64,000 nt of DNA from CAKZSB01 sp964573105 (GTDB taxonomy: Bacteria > Pseudomonadota > Gammaproteobacteria > Granulosicoccales > Granulosicoccaceae), in NCBI GenBank assembly GCA_964573105.1, contig CAZNIS010000027.1, forward strand, positions 1 through 64,000. Direction: 5' to 3'. The notes under the pieces were generated by a model. The model was not told the DNA's origin. It ran no database searches and saw only the letters and a program-made list of their open reading frames with translations. A program made the translations under genes and the position numbers. Positions within the stretch are counted from its first letter, which is position 1. The number at the start of each line of letters is the position of its first letter. Shown piece by piece: positions 25,786-34,869 of this stretch.

Positions 25786-28149
25786 GTGTCACTATCATTA
25801 TCAACTGTACGTTCGGCCTGGATGGGGGTTGTTTTATTCATCTCTCCTGCAGTGTGGTCGGCATGTGATTACAGCCTGGCGGATATCAACGATGGCTGGG
25901 GCTGGAATCCAGTGACCCGACAAAGTTGTCAACCTCGTGTTACAGATGTTGTTGCCGGTGGTGACAATGCACCCGCGAACGTACAGTGCGACTATAGTCA
26001 GGCTGTGCAGAATGACGGTTGGGGCTGGAATGCGCAAACCGGTGCCAGTTGCCGCCCGAACGCGGAAGCGGTAACTGACGTTGCTGATGAGGGCACAACC
26101 ACCGGTGTGTCTGTGACTGCGGGTTGCGACTACAGTAATGCTCAGGACAATGGCGGCTGGGGTTGGGACGCGGCAACGGCGAGCAGTTGCCCGCCACAGG
26201 CGTCACAGGCTGTGATGCCGGCAAGTTGTGATTATTCGGCTGCGGCTCAAAACGGCGGTTGGGGCTGGAACTTCAGCACGGGTGAAAGTTGTCCGCCTGG
26301 CGGTACTGATGGCGCGCCGGATAGTCACGATTCTGAAACGGATAGCGGCAGCACGAGCGGCGGTATTGCCAGCGAGCCTGTTCACGGCTGTGCGGCCTGC
26401 GGCGCGCTTCCCGCGTTTGTTGCCGATCGATCTGCCAGAGCGAGAACAGTGCATGTCTCTGAGTTTGGTGCGACTGGTGGCGGTGGCGCTGAGCATGTGG
26501 CGGTACAGCGGGCTGTTAGCGCTGCCGGGGCCGGCGGGCGTGTATTGTTTGAGAGTGGTCGTACTTACAATTTGTGCCAAATGATCACTGCAATGCCGGA
26601 TCAGATTTGGCAACCCAGTAGCGATCGCCCGGCGACGCTGCGTCGATGCGCAGCGCGGGTAACAACGCTCACGGCCGACGTGTCTGCTGGCAGCACCTTG
26701 CTGCCAGTGGCGAGTGTCGGCGGTTTTGAAACCGGGATGTGGGTATCACCGGTGTTGCCCGGGCGCAATGATTTCCCGGCGGGCGAGTTAGTCCATCATC
26801 CGATACGTGCGATTAACGCCACGTCGCTGAGTGTACTGCGCGGTATGGAACAACGATACCCGGCCGGGTCTAAGGTCGTTACGTCGTTTAGTCTTGTACG
26901 TGGTGTGGACAATACGATTTTTGAAGGGTTGATATTCGATGGCAATGCTGCCCAGAACGATCACTTCGTTAGTTGGGCCAGGCACAGTTCGCTGTGGCTG
27001 GCCGGGCAGGGTGGCGTTGTGCGACACAATCGATTCATCAACTCGCAGGGCGAGGCTATTACCGCGCAGGGGCAGGGCACCACGATTGAGTACAACGAAT
27101 TCGATCAACTAAACGGCTCTGCCGTTCATTTGAGCGACGCGCGCGATACCACTATTCGTGGCAATCACATCCGTAACACCAATCAACGCGCAGCAAGAGT
27201 GCATCACTCTGAAGCAGCTATTACCTGGTCCACGGCCAATCGTAATATCACGGTCGAGCAGAACTGCTTGCGGGATACACCGGTCGCAGCCTTCGGTGAG
27301 ATTAATGTACACGGGCGCAACGATGGTGCAACGATTCGCGCCAATCAGATCTGCCGCACAGGGTCGCTGTTGCTCGCTCGCACGGTAGAGAACCTTTCCT
27401 TAAACCTGTCTTTCAATAACAATGTGGCGGAGCAGGCGGGCTCAGTGGTGGTGACTGGTTTGCGTGGAACGACGCTTGCCGATGTTGAGTTGCGTGATAA
27501 TCGCTTTGACGATACTACCATCGAGGCCACTGACACTCGTCGCCTGCTGGTCGATGGCAATCGCTTCTCGCTGTCTTCAGATGATGCCGACGCTCTGGCA
27601 GTCAGTGGTGGTCTGGATACCACTCTTGTTAACAACCACATTACCGGCGGGCGCCACGCGATTACAATCACTCATTCCAACCGAAAGCTGACGACAACGA
27701 CCACCATCGATGGCAATACCTTGCTGCAACAGTCTGACAGCGGATTGCTGGTGGGCAATCGCGCCACCATTGATAGCGAGAATCTCCGCCAGAGCGATTT
27801 CAGAGCCGTCAGTGCCAACGGCAATACCGTCAGCAGCAACCAGATCACCGCAGGACGTGCGGCGGTGGAGTTGGGGCGCGGTGCCAGTTTCAGTAATGGA
27901 TGCGTCGAATCAAACGCGCAAGGTATTCGGCTGCATGGTTATGCCGGTTCACTGCTGACACCACTTGCGCGCGTCACCGGCAACGATATCGATTCCGCCG
28001 GTGTTTCGATCGTCGCAAGTCCGCCTTATACCGCAGGAATTGATATGGCTGGCAATGCGGCGACCAACGGTGTGGTGCCTTCACTCCTTGCCGCAAACCC
28101 TGGAGCGCAGGCCCCCGGTCCGTTAGCGAACGGTTGCACTAATCGGTAG
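25786..28149 (+). CDS. Secreted parallel beta-helix protein with four N-terminal GWGW cysteine repeats
   Basis: 787 residues from GTG 25786 (AGGGA seven bases upstream); ATG 25708 in the same frame would give 813. A signal peptide ends VWSA just before the first Cys. Counting from ATG 25708, four repeats follow at C53-C74, C94-C115, C140-C161 and C174-C195. Each has the form CDYSxA, a spacer, GWGWN or GWGWD, and SCxP, with exactly 21 residues between the cysteines. After a Ser/Asp linker, residues 248-290 show the pectate-lyase-3-type opening (VHVSEFGATGGGG) and then about 450 residues of right-handed beta-helix rungs (NNHITGG, GNHIRNTN, GNTLLQQ). The likely role is binding plus cleavage or epimerisation of an acidic polysaccharide; the activity is inferred. 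It is convergent with another beta-helix gene 14 bp away. Confidence 0.88.
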   Translation: MSLSLSTVRSAWMGVVLFISPAVWSACDYSLADINDGWGWNPVTRQSCQPRVTDVVAGGDNAPANVQCDYSQAVQNDGWGWNAQTGASCRPNAEAVTDVADEGTTTGVSVTAGCDYSNAQDNGGWGWDAATASSCPPQASQAVMPASCDYSAAAQNGGWGWNFSTGESCPPGGTDGAPDSHDSETDSGSTSGGIASEPVHGCAACGALPAFVADRSARARTVHVSEFGATGGGGAEHVAVQRAVSAAGAGGRVLFESGRTYNLCQMITAMPDQIWQPSSDRPATLRRCAARVTTLTADVSAGSTLLPVASVGGFETGMWVSPVLPGRNDFPAGELVHHPIRAINATSLSVLRGMEQRYPAGSKVVTSFSLVRGVDNTIFEGLIFDGNAAQNDHFVSWARHSSLWLAGQGGVVRHNRFINSQGEAITAQGQGTTIEYNEFDQLNGSAVHLSDARDTTIRGNHIRNTNQRAARVHHSEAAITWSTANRNITVEQNCLRDTPVAAFGEINVHGRNDGATIRANQICRTGSLLLARTVENLSLNLSFNNNVAEQAGSVVVTGLRGTTLADVELRDNRFDDTTIEATDTRRLLVDGNRFSLSSDDADALAVSGGLDTTLVNNHITGGRHAITITHSNRKLTTTTTIDGNTLLQQSDSGLLVGNRATIDSENLRQSDFRAVSANGNTVSSNQITAGRAAVELGRGASFSNGCVESNAQGIRLHGYAGSLLTPLARVTGNDIDSAGVSIVASPPYTAGIDMAGNAATNGVVPSLLAANPGAQAPGPLANGCTNR

Positions 28150-28163
28150 GGTGCCGGGATAGT

Positions 28164-29948
28164 TCACTGGTCCGTGCAGGCCCCCTGGTGAGGGCTGCCC
28201 ACAGTCTGTTGTGCGTAGGGAATACAGATTTGCTCGGGGCCAGTCAGTTGTTTCCTGAACACGCAAAGTGGCGTGTTTGCCGAGGATTCAGCCGTTGACA
28301 TGAGGATGTCGGTTTTGCCGGAAGTATTGTTGGGAACCTGTACTTCCCCGAAGTAATAATTGCCACCCATGACGGTATCGTTGCTGGTTACCGATCGCCA
28401 TGAGTTAATCACGGTATTGCAGCTCACCGTTTGCTGGTGGCCCAGAAACATGCCCCATATTTTTGAATCGACGACTACGTTATTTGTCCAGGTATGGCTA
28501 TGTGTCGTATCCAGATCGAGCATTGCATGGCCGGAGTGACTGTTGTCAGAGCCGATATCGTAGAGGATATTGCCGGATATATTTATCGAATGCGTGTTGT
28601 CACCGCCGATATTGATTCCGCGGTCGTTGCTCATGATGATGTTGTCTTTAATCGTGACGTAGCTGACATCCCTGCCGCAACAAATGTTAATGCCGCCTCC
28701 CCAGCTTGTACCGCCCAGCGTTGGGTCCGTCGCTCTGGCACCCCAGATTCGATTGCCGATCACACGGATACTTTGATCATCCGACGGGCCGGTGCCACCG
28801 CCCTTAATGTCAAAGCGGCCCTCTGCGCGTGAACAGTTTCCGGCAGGGTCGCTATTGCCAGCGCAGTCGGTATACATGGCGCTGGTTAGATAAAAATCGT
28901 TGTTAGCGACCAGCGTTCCGGGGAATGTCAGATTGCCTTTGCTGGCTGCCAGCGTAACCAATTGCAGGCTATCGGTGCAGTCGTAAACTTCGTTGCCGAC
29001 GACCTGATTGCCGCTGACGGTTTGACCCGGGTCGCCCTCAATGTTGATGCAGTTGCTGTCACCATCGGTCAGTACGGTGTTTCGAACAACATTATTTTGC
29101 AGCAGGTTGCGGTGCGATCCGTGGATTCGTATGGCAACCCGACCACCCTCGACCAGTGATCGGTGGACTACATTGTTTGATGATTCATTGACCATCTCGA
29201 TGCTGCGATTGGCAAGACTGGTGGCGGAGTCTTCGTTGATGACAGAAATGCCGTCGATCACCCAATGGCTGGCATTCGATAAGCGGATTTTTGAAACTAC
29301 TGTTCTTGCGTCGGGTGCTTGTTGAACAGTGTTTGTCAGCGTCTCTGGCCAGTCTGCAAGCTGGCGTAGAATTCTTGGTTTGTCCGCGCTGCCACTGCTG
29401 GACAGGTTGACGGTGCCAGCGGCCCGATAGTCGCCGGGTTTGATACAGAAAATGCGGATATCGGGGTTGTTGATGTCTGCCAGGTCCTGCACCGACTCAA
29501 TAATTCTCACATCCATAGCACCGGGATCGCAGGCTGCGGTGGCGATGATCCGGTTGTACTGATTCGTCGTATTTACCGCTGTGGGTTCTGGGGCGGTTTG
29601 CGGTTGTCCGGGCGTAACGGGTGCTTCAACACCGGGATCAATTGGTTGGCTTGTCTCTGATCCGGGCGCGATTGGTGTTGGTTGCTCTACGTTTGAATCG
29701 CTCGGGCCCGCGGGGTTGGTTTGATCGGTAGATTCGTTGTCTGGTGTCAACTGATCCGACTCTTCCGCTTCTACGGCCGATCTTAGGATTGAGATTGTGG
29801 GGTGGCCCGGGGTGGATAGTTCTAGCGTAGATAGTTCTGGCGTAGAGAGTTCTACCACAGAGAGCTCGTCTGCAGGCAGAGCGGCCGAGAATAGAGTGAC
29901 CGAGCTAAATACGGCGACTAGGGTCGAGATGTATCTGGACATTGGCAT
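28164..29948 (-). CDS. Secreted right-handed parallel beta-helix protein
   Basis: 594 residues with a signal peptide (YISTLVAVFSSVTLFSAALP). A short LST-P-E repeat segment (residues about 30-48) and a 90-residue Pro/Thr/Ser/Glu linker come next. Residues about 160-560 form beta-helix rungs with NNVVRNT, GNQVVGNEVYDC, DNIIMSNDRGINIGG and GNILYDIG. The layout resembles alginate- or pectate-lyase and C5-epimerase folds, with Cys pairs probably forming disulfides. No catalytic residues can be assigned from sequence. The gene is convergent with the GWGW beta-helix gene and divergent from the 30456 gene, making a three-gene secreted cluster. Confidence 0.88.
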   Translation of the reverse strand: MPMSRYISTLVAVFSSVTLFSAALPADELSVVELSTPELSTLELSTPGHPTISILRSAVEAEESDQLTPDNESTDQTNPAGPSDSNVEQPTPIAPGSETSQPIDPGVEAPVTPGQPQTAPEPTAVNTTNQYNRIIATAACDPGAMDVRIIESVQDLADINNPDIRIFCIKPGDYRAAGTVNLSSSGSADKPRILRQLADWPETLTNTVQQAPDARTVVSKIRLSNASHWVIDGISVINEDSATSLANRSIEMVNESSNNVVHRSLVEGGRVAIRIHGSHRNLLQNNVVRNTVLTDGDSNCINIEGDPGQTVSGNQVVGNEVYDCTDSLQLVTLAASKGNLTFPGTLVANNDFYLTSAMYTDCAGNSDPAGNCSRAEGRFDIKGGGTGPSDDQSIRVIGNRIWGARATDPTLGGTSWGGGINICCGRDVSYVTIKDNIIMSNDRGINIGGDNTHSINISGNILYDIGSDNSHSGHAMLDLDTTHSHTWTNNVVVDSKIWGMFLGHQQTVSCNTVINSWRSVTSNDTVMGGNYYFGEVQVPNNTSGKTDILMSTAESSANTPLCVFRKQLTGPEQICIPYAQQTVGSPHQGACTDQ

Positions 29949-30455
29949 CGGGCGTACTGATTTCCCCGTAGGCTATCGCGATTTTTTAAATTGTGAAGTG
30001 TCTTTCCTGGCGTTTCACAAGATATCGATATGGGTTGGGTGACATTAATAGGTACTAGTCGGGCGTCAGGGGCAATCCTTGATTGGGCGGGATGGACTGG
30101 AAGCCTGTCAATCCCGGCGCGAAAGGGGTGCCTGCGTGGCCTGTATGGCTGTTGTGAAAATTTGTAAACTGCAACATCGACATCGTATGACCAGGCACTG
30201 ACTTTTGACAGGTGTCCGGGCAAAAAAGTGTCCGTCGATGACGGTGGGCTTCGTGTTTGCCCGCTCGCTTGTCGAGGCTGAAGGGGGTGCGTGTTTCAGC
30301 TTGTCGTTTGGCAGAAGCTGCGTGAGAAGCTGGTGTGCGTTGATTCACATTTCTGGTAGTGGCTGCTATGGAACAACAGCATCACTCTGTCACACTCAGT
30401 CGCGTTAATGTGACCCCTTTGTCTGCCCTTCTCGCGACTGTCTCCGGAGTTTGCT
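29949..30455. other. 507-bp divergent control region
   Basis: Separates the minus-strand beta-helix gene from the plus-strand secreted gene. No supported coding frame; promoters for both should lie here, but I cannot assign hexamers with confidence. Confidence 0.4.
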
Positions 30456-32039
30456 GTGCGCGCTATTTGCCTGCTCGTTGTCTCTGCCGTGATGCTTTCG
30501 GCCTCGGTAGCTCACGCCAATTTTGACCGCGCGCGCGACTTGATCGCGCTGCACTACGACCATGCCCCCGATCGCGATGACGCGCATGCGGCGGTGGCCG
30601 GTTTGATGGTTACCCGTTCACTGCAATTACAGGTCATTGTCGTGGGTGGGGCCTACGGGCGGTGGAACGCTGATCGCTATGACGCCGGGTCTGAGGCGGT
30701 AATGGATGCGACCTGGGGTGCGGACTGGTTGAACGCTCACAGCAACGGGCAAGCGGCATTGACAACCAGCCTGGCGCGCTGGTCGCAGACGCTTCGGGCC
30801 GGTGCGGATGTCTGGGTGGCGGAAGGTGGACAGTCGGATTTTACGGCAAGCCTGGTCCGGCGAATTCAGCAGGATTTACCGGGTATCGACACAAGAAATC
30901 GCATTCATGTCATTCAACACAGTGACTGGAACGAGGTGCACGCAGACCAGCAGGAGCTTGATTACACGCGCAACAATACTGATTACATCCGGATTGAAGA
31001 TGGCAACTTCGCGAACTCCACGGCTGACCTCAATCAACAGAGTCAGGCGTTTGTCGATACTGTGCTCGCAAGCCAGTATGCCTCTGCCTGGCAAGCGGCG
31101 TTCGATTATCTTAGCCCCGGTGAAAAGCTGGATTTTTCCGATGCGGTCGAGTTACTGCACATTGTTGGCGTGGGGCTCGATCAGGTGCGCACGCCCGACG
31201 ATTTTGCCGCGCGTTTCATCGGCGATGGTGCCGTCAGCTATCAGCCTCCATCCATGCCTATGTACTGGAGTGATTCCTATTCGGTAGACGGGCAGTGCTT
31301 TTGTGATACCAACTTTGACCACGCTCTGGATACCATTCTGGTAGACACACCGTTGGGATCACTCTCGGTGGTACGTATTTGCGATGACATACGGCAACGC
31401 TACGGTGAAGGAAGCGGCAGTGGACGTCTGTATTACAACACTGTCCAATGTGGTCACGGACCGATCAATGATGCACCGGATGAAGTGCGCTGCCCGGGTT
31501 TTTTAACGGATAGCACCGGCAGCGTACAGGAATACAGTTGTGCAGCCACGGGCGCGCGATGGAATCTTGAGCGTCTGTACGGCAATTCCAGCAATGACAC
31601 TGGCGAGAGCGACGCTGACAATCCGCCTGATAACAACGATCAAACTGATGCAGGCAACAGTGGCTCAGGTGATGCGGCGGATGAGGATGGTGATGCCAGT
31701 GGTGATGCCAGTGGTGATGGTTCTGGCGCAGTTCCGAATGATGATGGATCGTTTCCCGTTTGCGTGGCCGCGGATAGCGATCCGGATGGTGACGGGTTTG
31801 GCTGGGAAGACGGTCGCAGCTGTACTATGCCAGTGGATTCAGCCGATGTGCCCGGGACGGATCAGGACGTTGGAAACAACGTTGGCACAAGCGACGATGA
31901 TCCTGCGAATGATGACGGACAGGATGGCGCCAATGAGGCGAACCGTGATGCGATCGGTGTTGGTCCGTTTTCAGTGTGGTGGCTTTTGCTATGTGCCAGT
32001 ATCACGCGGCTGAAGCGGGTGCGTACGATTTGGATATGA
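30456..32039 (+). CDS. Secreted nucleoside-hydrolase-like protein with GFGW motif and C-terminal anchor
   Basis: 527 residues from GTG 30456, with CGGAG about 8 bases upstream. Signal peptide: CLLVVSAVMLSASVAHA. Residues about 30-230 resemble the nucleoside-hydrolase fold: LHYDHAPDRDDAHAAVAGLM near the N-terminus recalls the D-rich metal motif, and ADVWVAEGGQSDFTASLVRR the following strand-helix. A Cys-rich segment, a 60-residue Asp/Gly/Asn linker and a DPDGDGFGWEDGRSC motif follow. That motif is akin to the GWGW repeats two genes away. The end reads GVGPFSVWWLLLCASI then RLKRVR, a glycine-led hydrophobic segment plus basic cluster like GlyGly-CTERM-type sorting signals. Enzyme activity is inferred; substrates are unknown. 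Confidence 0.8.
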   Translation: MRAICLLVVSAVMLSASVAHANFDRARDLIALHYDHAPDRDDAHAAVAGLMVTRSLQLQVIVVGGAYGRWNADRYDAGSEAVMDATWGADWLNAHSNGQAALTTSLARWSQTLRAGADVWVAEGGQSDFTASLVRRIQQDLPGIDTRNRIHVIQHSDWNEVHADQQELDYTRNNTDYIRIEDGNFANSTADLNQQSQAFVDTVLASQYASAWQAAFDYLSPGEKLDFSDAVELLHIVGVGLDQVRTPDDFAARFIGDGAVSYQPPSMPMYWSDSYSVDGQCFCDTNFDHALDTILVDTPLGSLSVVRICDDIRQRYGEGSGSGRLYYNTVQCGHGPINDAPDEVRCPGFLTDSTGSVQEYSCAATGARWNLERLYGNSSNDTGESDADNPPDNNDQTDAGNSGSGDAADEDGDASGDASGDGSGAVPNDDGSFPVCVAADSDPDGDGFGWEDGRSCTMPVDSADVPGTDQDVGNNVGTSDDDPANDDGQDGANEANRDAIGVGPFSVWWLLLCASITRLKRVRTIWI

Positions 32040-32063
32040 TGCTGGATGCTGACGACTTTTTTT

Positions 32064-32087
32064 GCCTGGCTTGTGGTTGAGCCAGGC
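32064..32087. terminator. Hairpin between convergent genes
   Basis: GCCTGGCT and AGCCAGGC form a perfect 8-bp stem with an 8-base loop. A second imperfect inverted repeat follows at about 32091-32126. The T7 run lies on the 5' side in plus orientation, so this is not a textbook terminator, but the position between convergent 30456 and 32175 genes fits a transcription end. Confidence 0.35.
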
Positions 32088-32174
32088 GGCGAAGGGCGAG
32101 GCTGAAGTTACAACCTCGGCTCTTCGATTGATTTCGGCTGCACGGACTGCAAAAAGTCCATATACGGCGACACC

Positions 32175-33350
32175 TCAGGCAACAAGCTGTGCGTAGATTT
32201 CAGGATCGGTGGCGCCCTCCGAGCCGATGACCAGAACCCTTGAATCGTCGGTAAGTTGCAGCGCTGTGCCGAGTGCGGGTTGACGGCATGCGGCAATCAA
32301 CGCCGCCATGCCGCACACAGCGCTCTCGCCTGCGACAATGGCCGGATCGCCGTTGTCGGGTTTGGCCAGCAGCTTCATGGTGGGGGCCACCAGTGACTCG
32401 GGGATTGACAGATAATCACCGGCCTCATATGCCAGAACGTCCCATGCCAGTGCCGATGGCTCGCCACAGGAGAGGCCGGCCATTAGTGTTTCTTCGTGAA
32501 TGGGCACCGTGGTCGCGTGTCCGCTGCCCGCGCTTGCCAGCAGACAAGCGGCGAGTTCCGGCTCGACCACAACGATGCGAAAGTCATTGCCATAGTGCTG
32601 GCGTAATCTAGCCGAGACCCCAGCCGCCAGGCCGCCGACACCACCCTGGACAAAGACATGTGTGGGTGCCTGAGGCATCTGCTCTGCCACTTCATCGATC
32701 ATCACGCCGTAGCCTGACATAACGTCTCTGGGTGGTTCTGTGTAGCCCTCCCACGAGGTGTCTGAGACGGCGAACCATCCGTTTTCGTCGGCCTCGCGAC
32801 GCGCCTCGCGCACGGACATATCGTAGTCACCGTCAACCCGGATAACTTCTGCACCATACTTTGCGATGGCATCGGCGCGGCTGTCGGATACTTCGCGATG
32901 AATGTAGATGCGACAGGTTGCGCCAAAATTGCCGGCGCCCCACGCTAGTGAGCGGCCGTGGTTGCCATCGGTGGCAGATACCAGCGTGATGGTGGCTGCC
33001 TGTTCGGCCAGTGCACCGCTGCGGATCTCCTCCGTTGAGACTTCACGACCGAGCATGGTGGACAGTTCGCGCCGCAATATTCTAAGTGCTGCATAGGCGC
33101 CACCCAGCGCCTTGAAACTGCCAAGCCCGAAGCGTGGCCCTTCGTCTTTATAGAAAATTTGCCCGACGCCAATTTCCCTGGCAAGGTTAGACAGCTGGTA
33201 TAGCTGCGTGGGGGCGTAGCCCTGCCATTGCGTGATTTCATTAAAGGCGGTGGCGAAGTTGTCTGGCGTCAGTGTGGTCGTGGCACCTTTTCCTGGCTGA
33301 CAATCAACCGCCGTATGGGCGAGTGTGGCCGAATCGAAGTGTGGATTCAT
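32175..33350 (-). CDS. dpaL: Diaminopropionate ammonia-lyase
   Basis: 391 residues from ATG 33350; the frame is open to 33395, but this start overlaps the stop of the upstream M20 gene as TAATG and has AAGGA upstream. A fold-type II PLP enzyme: K in GSFKALGGAYA forms the Schiff base, SATDGNHGRSLAWGA is the family-specific cofactor loop and GGVGGLAAG binds the phosphate. It converts 2,3-diaminopropionate (D or L) to pyruvate and two ammonia. Length matches E. coli YgeX (about 398). Tight coupling to the amidase suggests that the amidase releases the amino acid and this enzyme deaminates it. Confidence 0.93.
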   Translation of the reverse strand: MNPHFDSATLAHTAVDCQPGKGATTTLTPDNFATAFNEITQWQGYAPTQLYQLSNLAREIGVGQIFYKDEGPRFGLGSFKALGGAYAALRILRRELSTMLGREVSTEEIRSGALAEQAATITLVSATDGNHGRSLAWGAGNFGATCRIYIHREVSDSRADAIAKYGAEVIRVDGDYDMSVREARREADENGWFAVSDTSWEGYTEPPRDVMSGYGVMIDEVAEQMPQAPTHVFVQGGVGGLAAGVSARLRQHYGNDFRIVVVEPELAACLLASAGSGHATTVPIHEETLMAGLSCGEPSALAWDVLAYEAGDYLSIPESLVAPTMKLLAKPDNGDPAIVAGESAVCGMAALIAACRQPALGTALQLTDDSRVLVIGSEGATDPEIYAQLVA

Positions 33351-34525
33351 TAAGGGTGATCCTTGCTCAGTCTGTCGCTGACCAGTTGTGCCCAAAAGGC
33401 GCTGCCGGTCGTCAGTACGGCGTCGTTGAAGTCGTAGTCGCTGGCGTGCAGTGGTTGTCCATGTGGCCCGTCTTCTCCGTTGCCGAGCAACAGGAAACAG
33501 CCCGGACGAGCGGCGGCGAAGTGGGCAAAATCTTCTGAAAAAGACATAGGCGGGCGATCCGCTATCGTCTCCAGACCCAGTGCGCGGGATGCGGCGACGA
33601 CGGTGTCAGCCTGTGTGGCTGAATTGATGGTTTCAACAAATTCAGTCCAGATTTTAAATGTGATTTCGACCTGATGGGTCGCCGCAATGCCATCGCAAAT
33701 CTGGCGCATCAGGGTTTCCACACGGGCGCGATCAGCCGGGTTGCGCGCGCGGGTATCGCCTTTTAACACCGCGTTACCTGGCAGTACATTGCGTGCGCCA
33801 TCAGTGTCGAATTCGGTAACCGAAATGACGGCACCGGTATCGGGTGCCAGTTTGCGCGCGACGATGGTTTGCAAAGCCATGACAAGTTCCGATCCCACTA
33901 AAATCGCATCAACTCCGACCTGCGGCATTGAGGCGTGCCCGCCCTGACCCTTAATGTGTATTTCGAACAGGGTTTCGCTGGCGCAGATGTTACCCGCGCG
34001 GGTCGAGATTTGTCCTGCGGGTGCGCCAGGGAGATTGTGAATACCATATACCTCGTCGGCGGGGAATCGATCCAGCAGTCCATCGTCGAGCATTGCACGG
34101 GCGCCGAGGCCGTGTTCTTCGTTGGGCTGAAAAACGAAATAAACCGTACCGCTAAAGCTGTCGATACGCGCCAGGTGCTGTGCTGCACCCAGCAGCATGG
34201 TGGTGTGCCCATCGTGGCCGCAGGCGTGCATCACGCCGTCACGGGTCGAGCGATAGTCGTGACCGGATTTCTCCGCAATTGGCAGCGCGTCCATGTCGGC
34301 GCGCAGCAGAATGCTGTCGGTGCCATTGCCGCGTTTCAGCACGCCAACGACGCCGGTGCCACCAATACCGGTGTGCACTTCAAGGCCGGCATCGGACAGC
34401 GCCTGCGACACTTTTTGTGCTGTGCGCGTCTCTTTGAATCCCAGTTCCGGGTGGCGATGCAGGTCGCGGCGAAACGCAATCAGATCTGCCTCCAGATCCT
34501 GTAGGTCGTCAACAGATATTGGCAT
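33350..34525 (-). CDS. M20-family amidohydrolase (hippurate hydrolase / N-acyl amino acid amidase type)
   Basis: 391 residues. Metal and catalytic motifs are complete: RRDLHRHPELGF, LRADMDALP, MHACGHDGHT, FQPNEEHGLGA, GIHNLPGAPAG and the C-terminal HASDYDFND; GGHAS marks the lid domain. There is no signal peptide, so it is cytosolic. Enzymes of this subfamily release free amino acids from N-acyl or N-benzoyl conjugates. It overlaps dpaL by one base and is divergent from the dipeptidase gene. The precise acyl substrate is not determinable. Confidence 0.92.
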   Translation of the reverse strand: MPISVDDLQDLEADLIAFRRDLHRHPELGFKETRTAQKVSQALSDAGLEVHTGIGGTGVVGVLKRGNGTDSILLRADMDALPIAEKSGHDYRSTRDGVMHACGHDGHTTMLLGAAQHLARIDSFSGTVYFVFQPNEEHGLGARAMLDDGLLDRFPADEVYGIHNLPGAPAGQISTRAGNICASETLFEIHIKGQGGHASMPQVGVDAILVGSELVMALQTIVARKLAPDTGAVISVTEFDTDGARNVLPGNAVLKGDTRARNPADRARVETLMRQICDGIAATHQVEITFKIWTEFVETINSATQADTVVAASRALGLETIADRPPMSFSEDFAHFAAARPGCFLLLGNGEDGPHGQPLHASDYDFNDAVLTTGSAFWAQLVSDRLSKDHP

Positions 34526-34869
34526 AGGCGTGCTGGCTCCTTTTGAACAATCGTACGCAAGGTGTCGCAGGTGATCAATGCAGCCAGCCTTCTGTACTCG
34601 GGCTGTACCTGACGTGTGCGGTACGATAGGTTAACCGATGCACGTAGGCTTTACCGCATGCCCGCCAAAAACAGTCGCACTCTGGCAACGGTCGCCTGCG
34701 ATAAGCCAACCGAAAAGCCAAGCAAATTCATCTGCTGGAACAGCATTGATGATAGGGGGCAGGAATGTGATTGGGATGCACAACCCACAACCAGAAAACG
34801 GCAGCCAGTGTCTCGCCAGCGCGGTGGCGGTGTGCGCAGCACAGCAGAGTCGAACAACGGGACAATGCC
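34526..34869. other. Divergent control region between amidase and dipeptidase genes
   Basis: 344 bp. The dipeptidase frame is open back to 34771, but the extra residues are basic, Cys-containing and not family-like. No separate gene is supported. Confidence 0.4.

Noticed and set aside
30802..31287. 161-codon alternative-frame ORF inside the secreted nucleoside-hydrolase-like gene
   Set aside because: Overlaps a gene with signal peptide and motifs in the main frame; shadow.
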